From: Bacteroidaceae bacterium
GTDB lineage: Bacteria; Bacteroidota; Bacteroidia; Bacteroidales; Bacteroidaceae
Assembly (NCBI GenBank): GCA_017617335.1
Contig: JAFZWK010000028.1
Location: forward strand, 58,644-122,643
Direction of reading: 5' to 3'
Length of the DNA: 64,000 nt
The translations under genes were made by a program, and so were the position numbers. The notes under the pieces are model-generated. The model searched no databases. It had not been told where the DNA came from and saw nothing but the letters and a program-made list of their open reading frames with translations. Below are positions 10,501 through 17,822 of this stretch, in pieces (within the stretch, counting starts at the first letter, position 1; each line of letters opens with the position of its first letter).

Positions 10501-11459
10501 CAGTCTGTCAGCTGATACATGCCTCTATACTCACCATTCAACAGGACATCCACATTGCGGCAATAGGGAGTATAGGTTAAGCCGACACGTCGGCTTATCT
10601 CAAAGGCTATGTTGTTTCTAATCAAGGTTTTATCGCCAAAGTTGTTTACCAAAGTCCACTTCTTGGCTTTTGCTGGTGACTCATCCTTCGCAGAGCCTTT
10701 CAGCATATGATGGCTTTTCCCATCGTTGAACTTGATGCGATAAGGCTTGTTCTCGTGTGTAGCAGAAAAATTACCACGTACACGAGCCGTGATGGGATAT
10801 TCCTGTATCAGAGTTCCATCTTCGTAAGTGATAGTGATGTTGGCTTCTTCTTCACGCGTTTTCGAGGTGGGAACGACATTGTTCTTCACATGAATGCTTA
10901 CCGTTGGGATGTTGGTGATTTGATAGAAATGGCTGTCATCGCCCACTCCCTCTTCACCATAGAACTCTAACTCGGCCACCTGACATTGGCAATTGGCAGG
11001 ACCTACATATCGAACATAACGCACACCACGACTCACCTTCACAGTCACATAATTCATGTCATTGGCCAACGGGTCGTAAGCAATGAAGTAAAGAGGAATC
11101 GCATCCATGAAATCAGGCTGATTGGCACCCTCGAACACGCCAAGCAACATCTTGCCAGGGCCTGAGCTGCCACTGCGAGGCTGAAATCCGATCTGTGTAA
11201 TTATCTTGGGAGAGCCCAAATCCAAGCCCACCCAGGTCATGCTGGAACTTGAAGACGAATAATACGTAGAGGGATCTCCGTCAAACGCCTTGGCAACACC
11301 ATAGTTGGTTCCTGATGGCGAACCCATCATGGTTCCTGACAATTTCGCACCCTGCGCCCAACCTTTTTGACACATGCATATCAGGAGAGTGACAAAAACC
11401 AGTTTACACACTCTTCCTACATTTTTTCTCCCTTGGGCCATATTTGACGAACTACGCAT
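7569..11459 (-). CDS. Secreted CotH-kinase/F5-8C/GLUG/Big_2 surface protein
   Basis: This 1296-residue protein has a signal peptide ending in KGWAQ near residue 36; M7 is an alternative start. Domains in order: F5/8C-like (about 37-167), CotH kinase-like (about 185-580), GLUG repeat block (about 590-843), F5/8C-like (about 860-1006), bacterial Ig-like group 2 (about 1020-1103), F5/8C-like (about 1106-1250) and a T9SS-like tail ending KGVYIVNGKKILK. CotH motifs are present: NNFGDKTLIRN, LNGEYRGMYQ, LDLDSF and PVWDNDLALDND, the last matching the metal-binding acidic motif of the family. CotH proteins are atypical protein kinases; the target here is unknown. The paralogue at 52246-57726 shares SP, F5/8C, CotH and GLUG in the same order. 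Confidence 0.88.
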   Translation of the reverse strand: MRSSSNMAQGRKNVGRVCKLVFVTLLICMCQKGWAQGAKLSGTMMGSPSGTNYGVAKAFDGDPSTYYSSSSSSMTWVGLDLGSPKIITQIGFQPRSGSSGPGKMLLGVFEGANQPDFMDAIPLYFIAYDPLANDMNYVTVKVSRGVRYVRYVGPANCQCQVAELEFYGEEGVGDDSHFYQITNIPTVSIHVKNNVVPTSKTREEEANITITYEDGTLIQEYPITARVRGNFSATHENKPYRIKFNDGKSHHMLKGSAKDESPAKAKKWTLVNNFGDKTLIRNNIAFEISRRVGLTYTPYCRNVDVLLNGEYRGMYQLTDWLGTDPNRIDITEMEPTDNEGENLTGGYFIEMNGYAGSDPVNFTSAHGNPITVHSPEDDKITKEQFAYIRNHFNQMENLVYSSNYTDPEEGYRKMLDLDSFLKYFLACEYAGNTDMIWQVFMWKERGDDHIYTGPVWDNDLALDNDGSVYPGNQRDEWTYTVRCAGRWGNFVSRILSDASAMGRLQTIWAELRDNDAFDKESMENWVDSLRNQVAASARLNHIRWPYLLQKVHCNPAVWGTWDAEVDVVRDYVGGRVAWFDKKLSYDQLAIKDGVYQISTPRDLVTFSKMVKEGKTDANAVLLADLDMTEYNGSFVPIGDANNIYSGNFNGQHHTIRNLHVDGSFYVGFFGVAGGNATISNLTMDATCEFNGSRYVGSMVGAVRGSQPLNLVGCGNEGSITSTSTYAGGLVGGASSAIVNITNCYNVGLVEAVSNAGALIGYAYRANVSNSYNAGTVTGSSEEMGFVNSKNVTLTNCFDTQSDQVTRISVEQVMSGELCWRLNEQSGSQLWRQNLDNGRPVDAYPVPHNTHSLVFQVEEGYSNINPDLSGLRYYKFEITEVQGGGWVQFSEFGLLDSGYNEYENLTVYAGSESTVSHENWPNAADHDTGTKYCSALNGRAWFLLDAGSEIGIYGYRIYTANDTQSNSGRNPISWALYGSNVYTEDPDDEGWILIDEKVNNSELGATNYTPYDFYIPTSIDNLELSQSNVVMNVGDKVALRAMVYPASMTLRAGLQWSSSNEEVAKVDEDGIITAIGLGTCSITLTSTMAPGLKAQCNIKVTKERLGYRYYLMAVSATQGESILQMAEFDLVDQNQNEVESVSIYDANCPYFNNEGWTNLCDNSTRTKYCGAFSPTACFYFDAGDIVKPTAYRMYTANDTNTIPGRNPSSWKFYGSNTYSTDPDDECWKLLDKRENDHTMGATSYVPYDFPITYLDDGISDIVGDNQSGSAAVYDLQGRRVNQLNKGVYIVNGKKILK

Positions 11460-11499
11460 TTCTCTTTACCTTAAATAATATTTTTTGCAAAAAACGCTG

Positions 11500-11507
11500 C
11501 AAAGATA
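11500..11507 (-). promoter_or_regulatory. Candidate promoter of the first CotH/GLUG gene
   Basis: The minus-strand sequence TATCTTTG matches TAnnTTTG, 41 bp upstream of the start at 11459. A partial -33 element (ATTG, plus-strand 11527-11530) is 19 bp further upstream. Confidence 0.55.
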
Positions 11508-11614
11508 AACAAAAAACATGGAAATCCAATGATTCACATGTTTTTTTATAAAAAACAAAGGAAGAGAGTCTGCTTACTACAAAACTACAGGATAAAATGT
11601 CGAAATTAGGGAGT

Positions 11615-11624
11615 TAACGTGTTA
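11615..11624. repeat. Solitary degenerate CAACRYGTTG-like core
   Basis: TAACGTGTTA sits inside a near-palindrome GAGTTAACGTGTTAACTC (11611-11628). It is a single copy with no neighbour at 22 bp, 156 bp upstream of the CotH/GLUG start. It resembles the cores of the four arrays but may be chance. Confidence 0.4.
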
Positions 11625-11651
11625 ACTCGCCCTTCTTCTGCAGTTAATTCC

Positions 11652-13910
11652 CTAGAGTATTTGTTTTGCTGAAGGAGGCACATCATCTGCGCCACTACCC
11701 CATTCCTTGTTGGGATGATTCCCCATCACCAGTTCCAAGGTGGCCCCCTTCATTACATCCTCATGACTAATCCAAGGCTTATTCCACTCCTTGCCGTTCA
11801 ATTTGGCACTCTGGATGTACTTGTTCTCGTCCGAACAATTCTTTGCCACAATGTGGAAAGTCTTCCCATTAGGCAGTTTCACCTTCACGTCACTAAACAA
11901 AGGACTGCCGATGTTATAAACAGGGAATCCTGGTGTCACAGGATAGAATCCTATGCTCGAGAAGACAACAAAACTGGTCAGGCCACCACCATCTTCATCA
12001 CCAGGCACACCCATCAGGTCATTACGGAACCAAGTCCTTAAACATTGGCGGATACGCTTCTGCGTCTTCCAGGGAGCACCTGCATAGTTATAAATATAGG
12101 GAATGTGGAGGCTGGGCTCATTAGCCATCGTGAACTGACCTATATTGCCTGTCTGATCAGGCAACTGTTCATAGAATTCACGCTTGCCTCTTCCCATAGG
12201 CTCAGCGAATGTTCTGTCAAGATTTTTTTCCATCTCATCACGTCCACCCATCAGGTTAGCCAAGTCAGCAAAATTGTGCTGTACATCCCAGCGATAGGTC
12301 CATCCATTATTCTCGTCATATGCATCACGGGCACCTATTCCACCTCCAAACCTGTAGTCAAAGTCTGGCAGAAATTCCCCATCCTTATCTTTGGGGTGAA
12401 AGAACTTGGTCTCAGGGTTCCACACGTTGCGGTAGTTGTAACTGAGTTTCAAATATTTTTCCTGATTCTCCGTGTCCCCTTGGAATTCTGCAATTCTCGA
12501 GAGACACCATTCATCGTATGCAGTTCCTAACGTGACTGCAATGGGTTGACGCTTCTCGAAACCATGTACATTGGGGTCAGTCTCCTCCTCACCCTCTCTC
12601 AAGGCTGGGATGTATCCTTTTTCTTTGTAGAACTCATCTATCCATCCTGCTGGTGTTCCACTCCAAGGCGCCAATGTTTTCTCCTCAATAGCCCTACGGC
12701 AGTAATCAAAGCCTCGCTTGGCATCCACCTTCAACCCCTTCCACAAAGCATCTGCCACCATTGCCACACCATGATTGCTGTTCATGCGACGAGTGTCGGC
12801 AGTAATCTCAGGGAAAGTGGGCATCCAGTAACTTCCATTCTGCTCTGCCATTCGTAAATAAGACTCTACAATGGCCTCCTCTTTCTCTGGTTGTATCAGG
12901 GCACGCAGGGGATGAACGGCACGATAGGTGTCCCAGATCCAGTCATCGGCATAGAAGGGTGAACCTCCATCCTCGTGAACCTGTCCATCATATCCGCTGA
13001 AATAACGGCCATCCTCACTAAGGCATACAGGACGCTCAAAGGTGCGATAATACGAAGTGTACATTACCGTCTTCTCATCCTCTGTTCCACCCTCGACTTG
13101 GATGTTTGCCAGAGCCTCATTCCATTCCTTACGACCTGCCTTCTCCAAAGCCAAACGATCAAAAACTTCACCCTGTTCACGATGCAGATTCTTGCTTGCC
13201 TGATCCTCAGAAATAAAGGACACACCATATCTCAATTGCACCTTCCCCGTTCCAGCAGGGAACTTGTATGCCACACAACAGTTCCTTCCTTCAGTATAAT
13301 TAACTGTCGTGATTTTTCCGTCTCTCATGATACCCACCTCTTCAGGTTTCTGGTCCATCTCAAGGGCAATGTACACTTTGGTCCTCCTGTCCAGACTCTG
13401 AAAGCCTGAAGCCTTCATGTCTTCGACAGTCATTCTGCCATTCTGAGAATTCACCAGGACATAGGCAGGCTTAGAGGTATCATAAAACGTAATTTCATAG
13501 AGAGCACTCTGATGGCTCACGGCATATTGGGCACGGATGGTGTTGTCCATCAATTCAACATCAAACCCATAGGGAGTGATCGTCTCCTGATCCCAATTCA
13601 TGGGCACAACAGGTCTCAAATCACTATCCTGGGTAGGAGAGATACTGAAGGCCGAACGCTCGCGATGGTTGGTCACTATTACTGGCAATCCACCCATCAA
13701 TTCTGTCGTATAGTCTCCACGGGCAGGATATACCCTCAACATACTGTTTGGCAACTGGATGGTAGCAAACGTGGGCACCAGCATGTGGCTAATGTTACCT
13801 ATGTACGGATTCACGTAATCCACCAACTCCTTCTTGTCTGACTGGCAGCCGACACAAAGACCTGCAAGCGCCACCAGTATTCCCTTCAAATACCTCTTCA
13901 TCATTATCAA
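11652..13910 (-). CDS. GH92 family exo-alpha-mannosidase lipoprotein
   Basis: This 752-residue protein is the normal GH92 length. The N-terminus has a signal with lipobox-like GLCVGC. GH92 landmarks follow: VNPYIGN near residue 33, DDWIWDTYRAVHPL, NNGWTYRWDVQHNF, ANEPSLHIPYIYNYAGAPWKTQ in part, and GDEDGGGLTSFVVFSSIGFYPV in part. Family members are calcium-dependent inverting alpha-mannosidases trimming mannosyl glycans. The GDEDGGG segment differs from the usual GNDDCGQMSAW form, so linkage preference could differ from classical alpha-1,2 enzymes. It starts 58 bp after the small lipoprotein gene, with which it is probably co-transcribed. Confidence 0.9.
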   Translation of the reverse strand: MIMMKRYLKGILVALAGLCVGCQSDKKELVDYVNPYIGNISHMLVPTFATIQLPNSMLRVYPARGDYTTELMGGLPVIVTNHRERSAFSISPTQDSDLRPVVPMNWDQETITPYGFDVELMDNTIRAQYAVSHQSALYEITFYDTSKPAYVLVNSQNGRMTVEDMKASGFQSLDRRTKVYIALEMDQKPEEVGIMRDGKITTVNYTEGRNCCVAYKFPAGTGKVQLRYGVSFISEDQASKNLHREQGEVFDRLALEKAGRKEWNEALANIQVEGGTEDEKTVMYTSYYRTFERPVCLSEDGRYFSGYDGQVHEDGGSPFYADDWIWDTYRAVHPLRALIQPEKEEAIVESYLRMAEQNGSYWMPTFPEITADTRRMNSNHGVAMVADALWKGLKVDAKRGFDYCRRAIEEKTLAPWSGTPAGWIDEFYKEKGYIPALREGEEETDPNVHGFEKRQPIAVTLGTAYDEWCLSRIAEFQGDTENQEKYLKLSYNYRNVWNPETKFFHPKDKDGEFLPDFDYRFGGGIGARDAYDENNGWTYRWDVQHNFADLANLMGGRDEMEKNLDRTFAEPMGRGKREFYEQLPDQTGNIGQFTMANEPSLHIPYIYNYAGAPWKTQKRIRQCLRTWFRNDLMGVPGDEDGGGLTSFVVFSSIGFYPVTPGFPVYNIGSPLFSDVKVKLPNGKTFHIVAKNCSDENKYIQSAKLNGKEWNKPWISHEDVMKGATLELVMGNHPNKEWGSGADDVPPSAKQIL

Positions 13911-13968
13911 ATAATATAGTATTGGCTTATCTCCTATCTCCTTAACTTCCTAACTCCTGAAAGAAGAA

Positions 13969-14310
13969 TCATTTTCCAGAAAGTCCTTCCCACAAGCCTT
14001 TCAGCAGATTGGCTGCACCCTCTATCTTGTTCGACACAGCGTCCTTGAAAGAATTCACGCACTCCCCCTGCAAGCGTCCTATCTCAGCCATCTCCTCCTG
14101 ATCGTAAGAATGCTTCAACAGTTTCTTGTTGATCTTCACATACCTTTTTGCAGCCTTTTTCCAGTCGCCCAAATCATAGTAGTTAGCTTCCGTCTGCAGC
14201 TCCGTATTGAAGTTACGCAGATTGTTAAGGGCAGCCTGCCTTGTATTGCAGGAGCACAGCATCATAGCACCCATAGCGCATATCAACAACGAATAATTCA
14301 GATGTTTCAT
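13969..14310 (-). CDS. Small uncharacterised lipoprotein
   Basis: This 113-residue protein has a hydrophobic N-terminus and a lipobox-like MMLCSC at about residues 16-21, so it is probably a lipoprotein. The rest is mainly helical and lysine-rich (DLGDWKKAAKRYVKINKKLL), then EEMAEIGRLQGECVNSFKD and a C-terminal amphipathic stretch. It resembles the small DUF6565-type lipoproteins of Bacteroidales, but that is recalled rather than tested. It is the first gene of a unit with GH92 and has a clear promoter and a 22-bp-phased array upstream. No function can be assigned. Confidence 0.8.
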   Translation of the reverse strand: MKHLNYSLLICAMGAMMLCSCNTRQAALNNLRNFNTELQTEANYYDLGDWKKAAKRYVKINKKLLKHSYDQEEMAEIGRLQGECVNSFKDAVSNKIEGAANLLKGLWEGLSGK

Positions 14311-14372
14311 AGATAATAGTTTTATTTAATCATTCTTTTATAATAATGTCGTCTATTCGCTTTTCATTGGCA

Positions 14373-14404
14373 CAAAGTTACGGAAAGTTGAGCGAAAAGC
14401 CAAA
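14373..14404 (-). promoter_or_regulatory. Promoter of the lipoprotein-GH92 unit
   Basis: On the minus strand TTTG (plus 14401-14404) is followed after 20 bp by TAACTTTG (plus 14373-14380), an excellent match to the Bacteroidetes housekeeping promoter. It lies 63 bp upstream of the lipoprotein start and 53 bp below repeat array 2. Confidence 0.8.
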
Positions 14405-14432
14405 TTTATTTGAGATTTTTAAGGAAAAGAGT

Positions 14433-14486
14433 CAACGTGTCGACTTCCTCATCACAACACGTTGACTTTTCCTTCTCAACGTGTCG
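14433..14486. repeat. 22-bp-phased CAACRYGTTG array 2 (3 units)
   Basis: Cores start at 14433 (CAACGTGTCG), 14455 (CAACACGTTG) and 14477 (CAACGTGTCG), exactly 22 bp apart. Neighbouring units with opposite centres form inverted repeats. The array sits directly upstream of the -33 box of the lipoprotein/GH92 promoter. Confidence 0.88.
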
Positions 14487-14637
14487 AGAAAGTACAAACT
14501 TCTGGCAATGTGCTGAGAGAAATAATCAGATACGGCTGTACTCGAAAACCAAGTAGATCCGCAAGAAGGATGAAATTGATGAGGGATAGCTGCTAAAAAA
14601 AGGTGTACGTAAATGATAACCTGAGCGATAAAAAAGA

Positions 14638-14669
14638 AAGTCCCCTACTCGCTACTGAGACGGGGACTT
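14638..14669 (-). terminator. Intrinsic terminator of the DUF4332 gene
   Basis: An 8-bp stem, AAGTCCCC (14638-14645) and GGGGACTT (14662-14669), has a 16-nt loop. On the minus strand it is followed by TTTCTTTTTT, a convincing U-tract, about 90 bp after the DUF4332 stop. Confidence 0.75.
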
Positions 14670-14758
14670 CTTTTCAAATAGTCTTAAGAGACTTAAAAAC
14701 TTATAATCACATGTAACAGAACCTTATAACGTAATAAAGGAACCTTAAGTTTCCTTAC

Positions 14759-15166
14759 TTAGTAAGTAACGATGGGCTCGAGCTCTTTAGCCTGAGCTAT
14801 CATGCGCTCCAACTCAGAAACAGCAGGAACACGATTGACGAGGTTCTTCTGTTCGTTTATCTCCACCAATTTTGGCTGAAGGTTTGCAGCTACGCGATGG
14901 CGGAACTCCTTAACGGTATCAACACCAGCAGCCTCGAGCAACTCTGAAAACTGACCAGCAATACCATTGATGCGCATCAGGTCTGCATGATTAGTCCACT
15001 TCAGGATAAAACCATGAGCAATACCTGTCTGCTCCTCAACCTCAGCACGTCCCTTAGGAGTAGCGCACTTAGCCAAAAGATCATCGGTTGTCTTAATACC
15101 AGCGGCGGCAAGTTTCTCGGCATATACCTCACCTACGCCCTCAATCTGAATAACATTGTAAGTCAT
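14759..15166 (-). CDS. DUF4332 helix-hairpin-helix protein
   Basis: This 135-residue soluble protein matches the DUF4332 pattern. It has two helix-hairpin-helix-like units: IEGVGEVYAEKLAAAGIKTTDDLL at the N-terminus (seen as IEGVGEVYAEKLAAAGI) and a second around residues 60-90 with INGIAGQFSELLEAAGVDTV. The C-terminal third is helical (VSELERMIAQAKELE). Such HhH pairs resemble the DNA-binding folds of polymerase beta and topoisomerase VI, but DUF4332 has no settled role. It is monocistronic, with its own promoter and terminator. Confidence 0.85.
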   Translation of the reverse strand: MTYNVIQIEGVGEVYAEKLAAAGIKTTDDLLAKCATPKGRAEVEEQTGIAHGFILKWTNHADLMRINGIAGQFSELLEAAGVDTVKEFRHRVAANLQPKLVEINEQKNLVNRVPAVSELERMIAQAKELEPIVTY

Positions 15167-15217
15167 AATACATCTAGTTTTTCTGGTTAATATTTAATTT
15201 ATTAGAAAAATCCTGCC

Positions 15218-15248
15218 CAAAGATACAAAATATTTTGTTCTACACAAA
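15218..15248 (-). promoter_or_regulatory. Promoter of the DUF4332 gene
   Basis: On the minus strand TTTG (plus 15245-15248), 19 bp, then TATCTTTG (plus 15218-15225): a full consensus match about 52 bp upstream of the start. Confidence 0.8.
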
Positions 15249-15361
15249 GAAATTGACTGTTTTTTTATTGGCTGAACATTATTTGGATGATTTCCTGTTT
15301 TATATTAAGGTATAAAATTAGAATCTTTTGCAGGATTCATGTCCCAGGAGTTCTTTCATCT

Positions 15362-17503
15362 TTACCAAATATCCTCAGGCGTTTCAGGACTATCGTAGAC
15401 TTCCTTTGGGCAGAGCTCAATCGTGTCAAGATAAAGTTCTTTCCTGTCTGAATCGAGTACAGATTTGAACTTGATGTAGTATATCTTGTCAGGATCCATT
15501 GTCTGTCGTGTAACCAAGTGGCGGATGATATGTTTGTAGCCATCGGCGCGACATCCCGTCGAACCATTCCACACCCCCAGTTCACCTTTCATAAAGCCGT
15601 TGTTACGCATTCGCTTGTCAATCTCGGCATCATAATCATCGTCACCAGAATCAGGTTCCCATGCACATCTTCGTACGCCTGACTCTCCACATCGACTGGC
15701 ATCCCCACAAAGCACGAGATCCACAGGAATACCCACAACGGGTAAGTTGTTCAGGTTGTCGCCAAAGTAGAGCTGAGCCACTCCTCTGGCAGTTGTTGCC
15801 AAAACACGGTAACGCAGTTCGTAAACTCCTCTGCGAGGAACAGGCGGCAGCCTCAAGACCACTTCATAGCGTCCTACGCCTTTCAACTCATCACCTTGAT
15901 TACTGCCCCACCCCAAGGCATAGGCATTGAAATAAACAAAGACAGAATTTTCGTTGATACTCATGTTCTCCAAATATTTGTACTGAGTGTCATCATAAAA
16001 CCAGACGTACTGATACTTTGGTGAAGAAAGTGGCATGCGGCGTATGTCGTTGTTCATGGCCTCAGGGAAGAGGCTCATCACCTCGTAGCGCAAGCGCTGA
16101 CGGCCCAGATTGTTGCGTACACTATCGTTGTAGGAAAGCGGTGCATCGATGCTATATATGAAGCCGTTCTCCATGTTGTACTTGCTCACCAACGGGCCAT
16201 CCTTATCCACACGACAGCCCACACGCGAGGGCAGACAGTATGCTTCATGACCATCCTCCTTGCGCCCGTTGTTTAACTTAGGGAAACGGTTCAGGTATAC
16301 ACCCTCGCTCTCTCGACTTTCATAGAGGCGGAGCAGACGACGCTTACCCAGGGTGACAAGGTGCTCAGATACGGGAATCGTATAGCTTGAAGGATGGCTG
16401 GGTGCATAATAACCTTTCTCGTTGTAATGAATCACCAGACGATCGGCCGATAAGCGATAAGGCAGGATGTGATAGGAAATCCATTGATTGAGGACATTGT
16501 TCTCGTCGAGGTAGTTGTTGTCATTTACCGCATCAGGATAACATTGGTTGTCCACAACCCATTGCTTCACGTCAGCGGGAGTGATTTCCTTGGCTGGTTT
16601 GCCCAGCTGCTCTTCCCACCACTCATCAGGTTCTGCAAAGATGGTGAAACCGTACTTGCGATGCTCAGGAGCATAGGCATATCCTTCGCTCACAGAAGCC
16701 AGACCAGCGGAAGTGGCATTGATGCGTGAGGGCAGCACCCCAGTTTGACGGAGATGCTCATAGACCTCATCGCGAACGGCATCCAACGTGTCCATGTATC
16801 CACAACTCAAAATGCAACGGGCTGTGACGAGATACGGACCTTCCTGCTTGTCAATAACTTCGCGCAGCTTGCCTCCCAGCGAAATGATTGTGGGAGCAAC
16901 GACCTTCTCCATCTGATGGATTATTCCGTTAAGTACGTAAATATCGCGATTGTGTTTGTTGATAGGACAGTTGCCGTCTATGTAAATGCTGTCAGGCTCG
17001 TTATCGACGTAATGCACCGTCAGCTTGCGCCCGTTCATGTTGCTGATAGATATCTCGGAATTGTCTGCCACAGGGAAATTGGCTGTCTCATAAAAAACTT
17101 CATCGCCGCCGTCAATAATTGAATTGCAGATAATAATCCTGCGGATGGAGTCCAACTTGGTGCTGTCCGTGAAAGCATCCCAAGAAGGACTCGTAATCAG
17201 TTTCTCATCAACCAATTGCAACAAATAGTTGTGTATGGCTTCGTTCGTGGGGGCAAAGACGGTATAGTGGCCGCGAGCACTCATCAGCTGTGCCACGCTG
17301 GATTCGCTCATCTCGCTCACTTTCACCCTATTCATCAAGTCCACATATTCCGAATAATCTTCGTGCTTCTCCAAATAAGATAGAACTGTGTTTGTGTTAA
17401 ACACGTATCTCGCCGATGTGTCCACGGTCTCCTTGCAGGCCATGATTGCAAGCATTCCAAAGAATGTCATCACTATCTGGCATATTTCATCTCTATATCT
17501 CAT
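15362..17503 (-). CDS. Fasciclin-domain surface protein
   Basis: This 713-residue protein has an N-terminal hydrophobic segment with a lipobox-like LAIMAC near residue 23. FAS1 motifs recur: YTVFAPTNEAIHNYL with LDSIRRIIICNSIIDGG and LNGIIHQMEKVV (about residues 75-205). A second FAS1-like region follows, containing FTIFAEPDEWW (about 220-370). The C-terminal half is beta-rich (YEVVLRLPPVPRRGVYELRYRV) and looks like a carbohydrate-binding sandwich; no enzyme motif was seen. The first 200 residues are paralogous to the truncated protein at the left edge. It is probably an outer-membrane adhesin or matrix protein with its own promoter. Confidence 0.85.
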   Translation of the reverse strand: MRYRDEICQIVMTFFGMLAIMACKETVDTSARYVFNTNTVLSYLEKHEDYSEYVDLMNRVKVSEMSESSVAQLMSARGHYTVFAPTNEAIHNYLLQLVDEKLITSPSWDAFTDSTKLDSIRRIIICNSIIDGGDEVFYETANFPVADNSEISISNMNGRKLTVHYVDNEPDSIYIDGNCPINKHNRDIYVLNGIIHQMEKVVAPTIISLGGKLREVIDKQEGPYLVTARCILSCGYMDTLDAVRDEVYEHLRQTGVLPSRINATSAGLASVSEGYAYAPEHRKYGFTIFAEPDEWWEEQLGKPAKEITPADVKQWVVDNQCYPDAVNDNNYLDENNVLNQWISYHILPYRLSADRLVIHYNEKGYYAPSHPSSYTIPVSEHLVTLGKRRLLRLYESRESEGVYLNRFPKLNNGRKEDGHEAYCLPSRVGCRVDKDGPLVSKYNMENGFIYSIDAPLSYNDSVRNNLGRQRLRYEVMSLFPEAMNNDIRRMPLSSPKYQYVWFYDDTQYKYLENMSINENSVFVYFNAYALGWGSNQGDELKGVGRYEVVLRLPPVPRRGVYELRYRVLATTARGVAQLYFGDNLNNLPVVGIPVDLVLCGDASRCGESGVRRCAWEPDSGDDDYDAEIDKRMRNNGFMKGELGVWNGSTGCRADGYKHIIRHLVTRQTMDPDKIYYIKFKSVLDSDRKELYLDTIELCPKEVYDSPETPEDIW

Positions 17504-17703
17504 TGCTATATTTTTTTAATACATAAAAGTGATGCAAATATACATATTTATTACTATATATCGCACGTAAACCATAAAAAATGTTTCTTTATCTTTTTTC
17601 ATAGGAGCGGAGTCATGTAAGCATAATTTTGCGCTATTGAAAAGATTGCGAGAAACAGTATTTAACTAAAATCATATTTCTGTCCAAAAGCATGTTGGCA
17701 GAA

Positions 17704-17794
17704 TGATTTTGTCAAGTCAAGTCTGTTCATACAAGGTATCTTGGCAATTTTTTGTCAAGCCAACGTTAAATAATCATTCTGATTTTGTCAAGTC
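17704..17794 (+). promoter_or_regulatory. Candidate operator repeats of the HTH-gmd promoter
   Basis: TTTTGTCAAG occurs three times, at 17707, 17750 and 17783. The first and third are part of an exact 15-bp direct repeat TGATTTTGTCAAGTC (17704-17718 and 17780-17794). The middle copy is paired with CTTGGCAA (17740-17747) as a near-perfect inverted repeat with 4-bp spacing. The third copy covers the -33 box. They are plausible binding sites for the HTH encoded just downstream. Confidence 0.6.
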
Positions 17795-17814
17795 TCACAA
17801 AAGCTATACCTTTG
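17784..17814 (+). promoter_or_regulatory. Promoter of the HTH-gmd-fcl-manC operon
   Basis: TTTG (17784-17787), 19 bp, TACCTTTG (17807-17814): a full Bacteroidetes promoter match. The first ATG of the HTH reading frame is at 17823, so the leader would be only a few nucleotides long. Confidence 0.8.
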
Positions 17815-17822
17815 CACTTATT

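Larger units (their letters stand above)
14311..14758. other. 448-bp intergenic region with promoter, array and terminator
   Basis: This holds the lipoprotein/GH92 promoter (14373-14404), repeat array 2 (14433-14486) and the terminator of the DUF4332 gene (14638-14669). In the remaining 14487-14637 no gene or structured RNA was recognised; one weak core-like CAATGTGCTG occurs at 14506 but is out of the 22-bp phase. Confidence 0.7.
17504..17822. other. 319-bp divergent intergenic region
   Basis: It separates the fasciclin gene (minus) from the HTH-gmd gene (plus). It holds a fasciclin -7 candidate TATATTTG on the minus strand (plus 17535-17542), the TTTTGTCAAG repeats (17704-17794) and the gmd promoter (17784-17814). 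Nothing recognisable was seen in 17543-17703. Confidence 0.65.

Noticed and set aside
17703-17822. Upstream extension of the gmd frame to 17703
   Set aside because: It would start above the TTTG/TACCTTTG promoter and translate the operator repeats; the residues look non-protein-like.
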